Source: an uncultured Chthonomonas sp.
GTDB taxonomy: Bacteria > Armatimonadota > Chthonomonadetes > Chthonomonadales > Chthonomonadaceae
Length of the DNA stretch: 34,387 nucleotides
Direction of reading: 5' to 3'
Assembly (NCBI GenBank): GCA_903919615.1
Contig: CAIXIX010000044.1
Coordinates: 1-34,387, forward strand
Shown here: in pieces, positions 24,600-32,229 of the stretch
Layout: each line of letters opens with the position of its first letter
Numbering within the stretch: the first letter of the stretch is position 1
The notes under the pieces: generated by a model
What the model was told of the DNA's origin: nothing
The model's input: the letters and a program-made list of their open reading frames with translations, nothing else
Database searches by the model: none
Program-made: the position numbers and the translations under genes

Positions 24600-25583
24600 A
24601 TGGCTTGCGTTCGGTTTCAGAACAGTAAATTTGAAATTCAGCCTGGGCAAACTGTTCTGGATTGCCTTACCGAGCATGGCGTTCGCATCTCCTCCTCCTG
24701 CAAAACAGGCATATGCCAGACCTGCATGTTGCGGTCAACATCGGGAACTGTTCCTGTAAGTGCGCAGCAGGGTCTTCGAAGCACTCTCGTCGATCAGGGA
24801 TATTTCTTATCCTGTGTCTGCATACCAGCCGATACGATTGCGGTCGAGATGCCCGGCACACAGGCAAACCCGGTCACGCATGTATCGCTCGTAGCGAAGG
24901 ACTGGCTAAACGAAGACACTGCCCGTCTTATGTTCGAAGGCGACTTTCCGGACGAGGCAAAATCTGGGCAGTTTTTTAACATAGAGCGCCCGTCAGATGG
25001 CCTAATTCGCAGCTACTCCTCCGCACAGATTGGCATGGGGTCGCTAGAGATCCATGTTCGGCGTCTGCCTGGTGGCAAAATGAGCTCGTGGCTATGCGAT
25101 GAGATTTCGCCCGGCGTGCCCTGCCGGATTACTGGCCCATATGGCGCCTGCTACTATGCTGGCTGTGATGCCGATCAGCCCATCCTGATGATCGGAACGG
25201 GAACAGGGCTTGCCCCGCTTTTGGGAATTGCCAACGATGCGCTCGCAAAGGGTCATCGGGGCACAATCAGGCTTTACCACGGCAGCTATCGAACGTCTGG
25301 TCTATACTTGGTTTCTGAGTTGAAGCTCCTTGCCAAGCAGTACTCCAATTTTGAGTATCTGCCATGCGTCGACTTTGGTGAGCACGGCACGGATAAGGGA
25401 GAATTCCGCATAAAGCGTGCGGACCTAGCCGCCGCCGAAGATCTTGCAGATCTAACAGGGTACAGGGTGTTTCTCTGCGGCCATCCCGAAATGGTAAAAT
25501 CTGCCAAACGCCGCTCTTACCTCGCAGGCGCCAGCCTGAAGGACATCTTTGCAGATCCATTCGTAATCTCTCCTGTGGGCTAA
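24600..25583 (+). CDS. 2Fe-2S ferredoxin:FAD/NAD(P)H reductase
   Basis: A 327-aa electron-transfer protein built like the reductase subunits of bacterial oxygenases. The N-terminal plant-type 2Fe-2S domain has cysteines C34, C39, C42 and C72 (spacing 4, 2, 29). The FAD domain follows, with the IRSYSSA motif near 136-142. The NAD-binding domain has GTGTGLAPLLGI near 200-211 and ends FLCGHPEMV. It should pass electrons from NAD(P)H via FAD to the iron-sulfur centre and on to a partner. No oxygenase other than MIOX is nearby. GAGG lies five bases before the ATG. The sequence does not identify the partner. Confidence 0.92.
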   Translation: MACVRFQNSKFEIQPGQTVLDCLTEHGVRISSSCKTGICQTCMLRSTSGTVPVSAQQGLRSTLVDQGYFLSCVCIPADTIAVEMPGTQANPVTHVSLVAKDWLNEDTARLMFEGDFPDEAKSGQFFNIERPSDGLIRSYSSAQIGMGSLEIHVRRLPGGKMSSWLCDEISPGVPCRITGPYGACYYAGCDADQPILMIGTGTGLAPLLGIANDALAKGHRGTIRLYHGSYRTSGLYLVSELKLLAKQYSNFEYLPCVDFGEHGTDKGEFRIKRADLAAAEDLADLTGYRVFLCGHPEMVKSAKRRSYLAGASLKDIFADPFVISPVG

Positions 25584-25704
25584 TCAGAACCTCATTTTTC
25601 ACCTTGTTGCTGTATCTTTCTCTTTGGTCGATCGCCTTTTGCCGTTCACGATGTATACTCTGTTTCACCATCTTGATTCCCGAAGACTGTGGAGAAAACC
25701 GCCC

Positions 25705-26604
25705 ATGCGCCGTTGCACCGTGCCACTGTGTCTATGTCTAATCGCTCTAAGCTCCCTGCTCCCGTTGTCCAGCCGGGCACAATCGGCAGATTCTGCTCCG
25801 CGCAAACACCACTTTCTCTTTATGCAGTATTCGCCAGGCAATAAGATAATCGAGCTATCGGAAGATGGAAAAGTTTTGTGGGAGCACACGGTGCCAGGCC
25901 TCGCCGTGATGTTCGAGACACTGAAGAATGGCGATGTCATTTACGCCTATGGAGGTAATCCTACAGGCGTGCAGGAGGTCGATCGCGACCACAAGGTGGT
26001 GTGGAACTACACGGCAAAATGTGAACAGGTTTTAGGCTTCTGCACGCTGCCCAACGGCAATGTTCTGCTTGGAGAGCAAGGGCCATGCCAGGCCGTAGAG
26101 GTCAATCGCAAGGGCGAGATAGTACACACAACTCCATTGACAACTTTTGAGAAGCCTGCCCATCGACAGCTGCGAAGTCTGCACAAATTGAAGGACGGAA
26201 ACATCCTGTCGTGCCATGAAGCGGATGCTACGGTTCGAGAGGTGACGCCGGAAGGCAAGATTGTGTGGGAATATCCCGGATGTGAGAATGTTTTTGAAGC
26301 GGTTCGCCTTAAGAACGGCAACACATTGATCGGTACAGGCTCACATATAATTGAAGTTACGCCCGATAAGAAGGTTGTGTGGGAATTCAGCTCTAAAGAT
26401 GCGCCAGAGCTAATGCTGAGTTGGGCAGTCGGGATTCAGCGGCTCAAGAATGGTAACCTGGTAGTCGCTAATTTCAGCCGCGGCAATGAGGGCAAGGCGG
26501 CACACGCTTTCGAGATTACCCGCGACAAGAAGGTGGTTTGGGTTTTTGATGATCACGCGCTCTCCACACTGGTTACAATGGTTCACTATCTGGATGAAAA
26601 CTGA
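25705..26604 (+). CDS. Secreted beta-propeller protein (PQQ-like/arylsulfotransferase-like repeats)
   Basis: A 299-aa exported protein. The signal peptide is 1 to about 25 (LCLCLIALSSLLPLSSRAQS). The mature part is five to six blades, each with an LKNGN-type turn (NGDVIYAYGG, NGNVLLGEQG, DGNILSCHEA, NGNTLIGTGS, NGNLVVANFS) alternating with a GKVLWEH or KKVVWEF strand. This is a WD/PQQ-like propeller. Conserved Gln, Glu and His residues in the blades could bind a ligand, but no catalytic motif is certain. The ATG at 25705 has GGAG 10 bases upstream; the 27 upstream codons are not signal-like. It lies 47 bp before an ABC permease and may bind or process the transported sugar. Confidence 0.8.
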   Translation: MRRCTVPLCLCLIALSSLLPLSSRAQSADSAPRKHHFLFMQYSPGNKIIELSEDGKVLWEHTVPGLAVMFETLKNGDVIYAYGGNPTGVQEVDRDHKVVWNYTAKCEQVLGFCTLPNGNVLLGEQGPCQAVEVNRKGEIVHTTPLTTFEKPAHRQLRSLHKLKDGNILSCHEADATVREVTPEGKIVWEYPGCENVFEAVRLKNGNTLIGTGSHIIEVTPDKKVVWEFSSKDAPELMLSWAVGIQRLKNGNLVVANFSRGNEGKAAHAFEITRDKKVVWVFDDHALSTLVTMVHYLDEN

Positions 26605-26651
26605 ATTGCCGCTAAAAATAGTTGCGGAGTCCTTCTCTCGGGGAGGCCAGA

Positions 26652-27650
26652 ATGTCCGCTGAAGCAACTGTAAGCGCTGGCAATCGATCGTTCAAGAAGA
26701 TTGCGGCGCTTCAGGAGATCGGGGTGCTGGTCGCACTCGTTGGGATGTGCACCTATCTGGCGCTCAATCCCAACTCACGAGACGCATTTCGAACCAGCCA
26801 GAACCTGCTGCAGGTTGCGAGACAGGCCTCCTACTACGGCATCATGGCGGTTGGCATGGTGCTTGTTATTTCGATGGGAGATATCGATCTCTCTGTTGGA
26901 TCGATCCTCACGCTCACAAATGTTGTAGCGGCCATCGCTCTGCGCGGAGGTATGGCGGCGCCGACCGCGGTTCTCATTGCGCTCGCAGCAGGCGCGCTAT
27001 GCGGACTTATTAATGGTCTCCTCGCGATTGGGCTGCGAATCCCAATGATCATCGTCACCCTGGGTACCCTCAGTGTCTATCGTGGGCTTGCGCTGATGCT
27101 TTGTAACGCCTCACCGATCAGTCAGTTTTCAAAACAGGGTACTTTCTTTACTGTTGTTGGCGGTGACATCGCCGGTGTGCCCGCCAGTGTGCTTGTGATG
27201 CTTGCAGCCGGAATCGGCGGCTGGCTATTCATGACGCGCTCAGTTCACGGCCGTCGAATACAGGCAATTGGCAGCAACCCTACGGCAACCCGGCTTGCAG
27301 GTGTCCAGATTGAAAAGTACCGCGTCGGAGTCATGGCGCTCAACGGTCTGTTCGCTGCGCTTGCAGGAGTTCTCGCTCTCGCGTTTCTGCAATCAGCCGA
27401 TCCTAGCACGGGCGTCGGTTTTGAGCTCTGGGTGGTCGCCTCAGTTATCATCGGAGGAACGGCGCTCAGTGGGGGACATGGCTCTCCTCCCGGCGCCATT
27501 CTTGGCGCATTAATAATCTCGGTTATTCGTAATGGCCTTGTGCTGTTGGATGCGCCCATCTATGCCGGCACATCCGTCACGGGCATCATGATTATCCTTG
27601 CTGTTGCGGTAGATGCGTTTATCAAGAGAGCGCGAGCCCGTGCGCTCTGA
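26652..27650 (+). CDS. Ribose/inositol-type ABC transporter permease (RbsC family)
   Basis: A 332-aa inner-membrane permease of the BPD_transp_2 family with about eight to ten helices. GDIDLSVGS (about 76-84) is the family's characteristic motif, here with MGD in place of the usual GGI. GGTALSGGHGSPPGAILGA near the C-terminus is the region that contacts the ATPase. It imports sugars or cyclitols with the binding protein encoded next. The ATG at 26652 with GGGAGG six bases upstream is chosen over a TTG ten codons earlier. No ATP-binding gene is present on either side, which is unusual for this family. Confidence 0.93.
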   Translation: MSAEATVSAGNRSFKKIAALQEIGVLVALVGMCTYLALNPNSRDAFRTSQNLLQVARQASYYGIMAVGMVLVISMGDIDLSVGSILTLTNVVAAIALRGGMAAPTAVLIALAAGALCGLINGLLAIGLRIPMIIVTLGTLSVYRGLALMLCNASPISQFSKQGTFFTVVGGDIAGVPASVLVMLAAGIGGWLFMTRSVHGRRIQAIGSNPTATRLAGVQIEKYRVGVMALNGLFAALAGVLALAFLQSADPSTGVGFELWVVASVIIGGTALSGGHGSPPGAILGALIISVIRNGLVLLDAPIYAGTSVTGIMIILAVAVDAFIKRARARAL

Positions 27651-27708
27651 TTTCAGTGAGCAGTCCTTACACGTCCGTGTTAACACGATCCAATAGGAGA
27701 GAGTATCG

Positions 27709-28800
27709 ATGAGGAATCTCAAATCGGCCGGTCTCGCTATCGCGCCGCTCGCCTTACTTCTATTTGCCGGCTGTAACAACAGCAAACCGCCGCCTGTTGC
27801 CGGTGAATCGCCTTCCGCCACCGGGGGACCTGCTGCGGGTGGGGCAAAGATCAAGATCGGCTACGTCCTGCATGGTTTGAATGACTTCACCCAGGTGATC
27901 AAGCGTGGAGCCGAAGACGCAGGCAAGGCAGCCGGTGTGGAAGTAGAGGTTGTTGGTCCATCCAGTTTCGAAGCGACCGAGGCGATCAGCCAATTTGAAG
28001 GGATGATCCAGAAAAAGAAGGATGGTCTTGCGGTTATACCGATGCCTGGCGAAGTTTGGGTGAAGCCGATCAACGAAGCGACAAAAGCCGGGATCCCGGT
28101 TGTCTCGGCAAACATCACTAGCAACGGCTCGGACGCTGTCACCTGGTTCGGCCAGGATGAGTATCAGAGCGGCGTGATTCTTGCGACCGAGCTCAAGAAG
28201 ATGCTCGAGGCACAGGGCAAGAAAAACGGGCAGATCCTTATCGGCATCTGCAAGCCGGGCGTCGCCGTTCTTGAGGAGCGATACAAAGGCTTTAAGAAGG
28301 GCCTCGAGGGCAGCGCCTACACGCTTACCGATCCCAAGGACGTTGGCACCGAGAGCACCGCCAACTACTCTGCGTGGGAGAACCAGGCTGGCAAAGCGCC
28401 GCAGATTGTAGCAGCCGTCGGCCTATGCTCCATGGATGTGCCGAACCTCGCCAAGCTTAAGACCAAGACGCATGCCACCTGGCTCATTGGCGGATACGAC
28501 CTGAATCAGGATACGCTCGATGCAATCCGGGCCGGCACCGTACAGATCACGCTGGGGCAGCACCCGTACCTGCAAGGCTACCTGCCAGTGCTTGCGCTTG
28601 CGCAATTGCTAAAGGACAAGAAGCCGCTGCCAAAGGGATGGGTAAACGTCGGTACCGAAATCGTTACTAAGGCGAACGTCGACTCGATCTACCCGCGCGA
28701 GACAGACCATGCGGCGGAAACCAAGTGGTATGCCGATGACGCCGCAAAGCGCTTCAGCGACCTCGGCTCGCTTGCCAAACCGCTGCCAGCTACTCACTAA
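27709..28800 (+). CDS. Sugar-binding lipoprotein of an ABC transporter (RbsB/Peripla_BP_4 type)
   Basis: A 363-aa substrate-binding lipoprotein. The signal peptide ends in a lipobox (LFAGC, C22), followed by a low-complexity Pro/Ser/Ala-rich linker (to about 44). The type I periplasmic-binding fold begins KIKIGYVLHGLNDFTQVIKRG. Typical hinge segments include GLAVIPMPGEVWV, GIPVVSANIT, GQDEYQSGVILATEL and LIGGYDLNQDTLDAI. The fold binds pentoses, hexoses or inositols; the precise ligand cannot be read. GGAGAG lies before the ATG. Its stop codon overlaps the stop of the convergent mannonate dehydratase gene by 3 bp. Confidence 0.93.
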   Translation: MRNLKSAGLAIAPLALLLFAGCNNSKPPPVAGESPSATGGPAAGGAKIKIGYVLHGLNDFTQVIKRGAEDAGKAAGVEVEVVGPSSFEATEAISQFEGMIQKKKDGLAVIPMPGEVWVKPINEATKAGIPVVSANITSNGSDAVTWFGQDEYQSGVILATELKKMLEAQGKKNGQILIGICKPGVAVLEERYKGFKKGLEGSAYTLTDPKDVGTESTANYSAWENQAGKAPQIVAAVGLCSMDVPNLAKLKTKTHATWLIGGYDLNQDTLDAIRAGTVQITLGQHPYLQGYLPVLALAQLLKDKKPLPKGWVNVGTEIVTKANVDSIYPRETDHAAETKWYADDAAKRFSDLGSLAKPLPATH

Positions 28801-29789
28801 CCGGTTGCGTCGAGCAGGCCGCGGATGTAACCAATCGCATACGCGCGGCCACGATGGCCGTAGGGCGTGTCGTTCACGAGACGTGGCACATGGTCGTCCA
28901 GGATAAAGCCGTTGAAGCCGACCTCGCGCAGTTTGCGCACGACTGCCTTCACATCGCTCTGTCCTTCGTCAATGAAGCACTCCTCGAAGTCGTCCGCGCA
29001 TCCATGTACATCACGCAGGTGAACGTACAGGATGCGCCCTCGGCTGCCAAAGTATTCGATAGCGTCTAGCACGCCTTCTCCACCCAGCATTTCGCTCCAG
29101 CAGCCGTTGCAGAAATCCAGACCGTGCATGGGGCTATTGTGGGTTTCCAGGGCTCTTTTAAATCCGTCAAAATTGCAGAATAGTCGTGCAATGCCGCCCA
29201 GAGTTGGCACGGGCGGATCGTCGGGATGCAGGGCAAGATGCACTCCTGCCTCTTCGCAAACGGGAAGAATCCGCTCGAGATACCAGTCGTAGTTGCTCCA
29301 CATCTGCTCGGCGCTAATCTCCCGACCATGCGTTAATGGGGCGTCCTTCACCTTTTCATATCGAAACTCGTTAGACACGGCTCCGCCCCGAACGCGCGTT
29401 TCGAAAGAGGTTCGCCATACGCCGTTCGGCATAAAATGGTATCCAAGAATCGGGATACCAGCGCGGCCGATGTTGCGCACGGTCGCGATCATGTCTTCGA
29501 GCTGAATCTCACGCCCCTCCTGGCCCGTCATGATCTTATCATAGAAGCGAATTGGGACGTTTTCGAGGGTAATCAGTCGCAGCCCAGCCGATTCGGCTCG
29601 CTGTCGGAGAGCTTTCAGGTCCTCAAATTCCCAGCGCGCATCGCCCGGAAGGTTCGGAGTGTTTAGCTGAATATCGGAAACGCCGACCTGCACGGCGAAC
29701 GCAAGCTGTTCATCCGTGAGTTCGCTCATCTGCCCAACGGCAACGCGCATCGGCAGCGCTGCCAGATCAGTCGCGCTCAATCTCTCCAT
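28797..29789 (-). CDS. uxuA: Mannonate dehydratase (UxuA-like)
   Basis: A 330-aa TIM-barrel enzyme that dehydrates D-mannonate to 2-dehydro-3-deoxy-D-gluconate in hexuronate breakdown. The family's ALHPDDPPVP motif is at 186-195 (H188 and D190 likely metal or catalytic ligands). HGLDFCNGCWSEM (222-234) and HLRDVHG further on are also UxuA-like. At 330 residues it is shorter than E. coli UxuA (about 394) but matches the shorter bacterial form. The ATG start has GGGAG 12 bases upstream. Convergent with the ABC transporter genes and divergent from the glycosidase-like gene. It should act two steps after glucuronate made by MIOX. Family assignment is strong; some relatives act on other sugar acids. 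Confidence 0.9.
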   Translation of the reverse strand: MERLSATDLAALPMRVAVGQMSELTDEQLAFAVQVGVSDIQLNTPNLPGDARWEFEDLKALRQRAESAGLRLITLENVPIRFYDKIMTGQEGREIQLEDMIATVRNIGRAGIPILGYHFMPNGVWRTSFETRVRGGAVSNEFRYEKVKDAPLTHGREISAEQMWSNYDWYLERILPVCEEAGVHLALHPDDPPVPTLGGIARLFCNFDGFKRALETHNSPMHGLDFCNGCWSEMLGGEGVLDAIEYFGSRGRILYVHLRDVHGCADDFEECFIDEGQSDVKAVVRKLREVGFNGFILDDHVPRLVNDTPYGHRGRAYAIGYIRGLLDATG

Positions 29790-29935
29790 TCGATCTGTTT
29801 ACTCCCTGTTTGCGGTTCAGCACGAAACTTCAACTGTGAATTAGCCATTACAGTGTCAAGTACATGCATGATTGTCTATCCGGGATGTAAAACTCATCGA
29901 ATACTGGGTATTGTCTCTGCTGGAGGCATGCATAG

Positions 29936-32197
29936 ATGCTCGCGATAATTGGACTTACAAAGGTGTTGTTGGCGATGTTGATGAACGACCTGCCGGTAGG
30001 ACCTGCTCCCCAGCCGGTCTCAATCCCGCACTTTCCCGATCGATACCACGCTTATGTTTGGCGCAACTGGCGACTAGTTACGCCAGAGAGAATGGCCACA
30101 GCGATCGGTGCAAATCGAGAGCAGATCGTCGAGACCGGTAAGGCCATGGGGCTTGGCGATCCGCCTGCCATCACCGCCGACCAGAAGCTGCGCTCCACCC
30201 TCACCGTGATCCGGCGCAACTGGCATCTGCTGCCATACGATCAGATGTTGAAACTGCTGAATCTAACCCCGACACAGCTCGAATATACGCTCCAGGAAGA
30301 CGATTTTCTCTATATCAAACTCGGCAGCCTCAAGCCAAAATGCGACCCCATAAGGTATGTCCCCGCTTCACCCGCAGTCCTGCATCGGGAGCACGAGATC
30401 AAGGCGGAGGTGGCTGCAGAATTCCCACACGGCATTCCTCAAGCGAAGCTCTTTAGTTTTGTAAAGGATCTGAGCAGAACAAAGTCGTCTATCGCAACTA
30501 AAGCAAAATCTGCTCCACAGCTTTCTCCACGTTACTGCTACTCCTACTTCGCGCTCTATGGCGACCCACTCTTGGATAAGCGCGCCGATCCCTACCCGGA
30601 GGCCTATTTAGAGAGCTTGCACCAATCTGGCGTTGATGGGGTTTGGCTGCAAGGCGTCTTAAACAGGATCGCGCCATTCCCATGGGATGCGAAAGAGAGT
30701 CAAGACTGGGAGCAGCGCCTGGCAAACCTGAAAGAGCTGGTAGCAAGAGCACGCAGGCATGGCATCGGCATCTATCTCTATATGAACGAGCCCCGCTCCA
30801 TTCCCTTGGCCTTCTTCGATAAACATCCTGAGCTCAAGGGCGTAACGGAGGGCGACCATGCCGCGCTCTGCACCTCTGCCCCGGAAGTTAAGAAGTATAT
30901 CGCTAGCTCGGTCGAGACTGTATGCCGCGCTGTGCCAGATCTTGCCGGATTCTTTACTATCACCGGATCGGAGAACCTCACAAACTGTTGGTCTCACGGT
31001 GGTGGCAAAAACTGCCCAAGGTGTGGGCCACGAGGGTTTGCTAGCGTCGTTGCAGAGGTGAATGCCCTGATTCTGGATGGCATCCATGCGGCAGGCGCAA
31101 AGACCTCACTGATCGCGTGGGACTGGGGCTGGCCCGAGGATGCCGCAGAAGCAACCATCCGCCAGTTGCCTGCAGATGCAGCCCTAATGAGTGTTAGCGA
31201 ATGGGACTTGCCGATCCATCGCGGCGGCATCGAGACAACCGTCGGTGAGTACTCTCTCTCCGCAGTTGGCCCCGGCCCGCGAGCGATCCGCCATTGGAAA
31301 ATCGCGAAAGATCGTGGCCTCAAGACCATCGCCAAGATACAGGCTGCTAACTCCTGGGAGATGTCTGCGGTGCCCTATGTGCCTGCTGTGGCAAATTCCG
31401 CGCAGCATGCCGCCAACCTGAGGTCGCTCAATCTAGGCGGGTTGATGCTTGGGTGGACCCTCGGTGGCTACCCATCCCCGAACCTCGATGTGGTATCACA
31501 GGTCTGTGCTGGCGCCTCACCGGACGAGGCCATGCACACAACGGCTGCGCATCGCTATGGCGAAACGAATGCTGATAGTATCGTTAAGCTCTGGAAGTCA
31601 TGCAGTGCTGCGTATACCGAATTTCCTTTTCATATCGGGCTGGTCTACACGGCGCCGCTGCAGCATGGGCCGTCGAATCTGCTTTGGAGCGAGCCGACCG
31701 GCTATCATGCCTCTATGGTCGGCTTTGCTTATGACGATCTCGATGCCTGGCGTGCCGTCTATCCGCCGGAGATCTTCTCCTCTCAGCTAATGAAGGTTTC
31801 AGATGGATTTAAAGTGGCAGTCGGTGCGTTCCGGACCACGCATGTTCAGGGGACGCGTGAACAAAGGGCCGCAATTCAGCTTGAGCTGGGCCTTTCAGAA
31901 GCTGTGTCTCTTCACTTCAGAAGCGTTGCAAACCAGGCGCGATTCATCGTGCTGAGAAACTCGCTGAAGTCTGCGGACTTGAAGCAGCTTGAAGAGCGCA
32001 AATCGGCTATCCGAGAGATTCTGGATGATGAGATTCTCACCGCACATCGTCTGCTCGAACTGCAGGCAGCGGATCCTCGAATAGGCTTCGAGGCATCGAA
32101 CCAGTACTACTACGTGGGCGAAGACCTGATGGAGAAGGTGCTGAACTGCCACGATCTGCTGGATCGATGGCTTCCAACAGTAATTTCAAACCATTAG
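29936..32197 (+). CDS. Large glycosidase-like TIM-barrel protein with duplicated N-terminal modules
   Basis: A 753-aa protein without a clear signal peptide; function not established. Two N-terminal modules resemble each other: RNWRLVTPERM (43-53) and RNWHLLPYDQM (94-104), each followed by a helical segment. They look like a duplicated helix-turn-helix-like unit. From about 199 a TIM-barrel-like glycosidase region begins (YSYFALYGDPL, VDGVWLQGVLNRIAPFP, HGIGIYLYMNEPRSIP). Then comes GFFTITGSENLTNCW with a Cys cluster at C351, C360 and C363, and IAWDWGWPED. The tail contains RIGFEASNQYYYVGEDLMEKVLNC, which I recall from uncharacterised GH20-like or alpha-glucuronidase-like proteins. E285 and E346 are possible catalytic residues. 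GGAGG stands nine bases before the ATG. Upstream of the GH44 gene in the same direction. Confidence 0.75.
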   Translation: MLAIIGLTKVLLAMLMNDLPVGPAPQPVSIPHFPDRYHAYVWRNWRLVTPERMATAIGANREQIVETGKAMGLGDPPAITADQKLRSTLTVIRRNWHLLPYDQMLKLLNLTPTQLEYTLQEDDFLYIKLGSLKPKCDPIRYVPASPAVLHREHEIKAEVAAEFPHGIPQAKLFSFVKDLSRTKSSIATKAKSAPQLSPRYCYSYFALYGDPLLDKRADPYPEAYLESLHQSGVDGVWLQGVLNRIAPFPWDAKESQDWEQRLANLKELVARARRHGIGIYLYMNEPRSIPLAFFDKHPELKGVTEGDHAALCTSAPEVKKYIASSVETVCRAVPDLAGFFTITGSENLTNCWSHGGGKNCPRCGPRGFASVVAEVNALILDGIHAAGAKTSLIAWDWGWPEDAAEATIRQLPADAALMSVSEWDLPIHRGGIETTVGEYSLSAVGPGPRAIRHWKIAKDRGLKTIAKIQAANSWEMSAVPYVPAVANSAQHAANLRSLNLGGLMLGWTLGGYPSPNLDVVSQVCAGASPDEAMHTTAAHRYGETNADSIVKLWKSCSAAYTEFPFHIGLVYTAPLQHGPSNLLWSEPTGYHASMVGFAYDDLDAWRAVYPPEIFSSQLMKVSDGFKVAVGAFRTTHVQGTREQRAAIQLELGLSEAVSLHFRSVANQARFIVLRNSLKSADLKQLEERKSAIREILDDEILTAHRLLELQAADPRIGFEASNQYYYVGEDLMEKVLNCHDLLDRWLPTVISNH

Positions 32198-32229
32198 CTA
32201 TATCTAGCCGTTCAAAGGAGACGCGGTCA

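Noticed and set aside
27245-27559. 104-aa minus-strand open frame
   Set aside because: Shadow of the ABC permease gene.
29860-29872. CATGCATG palindrome and a TTGACA-like box between uxuA and the glycosidase-like gene, considered as a promoter/operator
   Set aside because: No -10 element at proper spacing from the TTGACA on the minus strand, and the palindrome is short enough to occur by chance.
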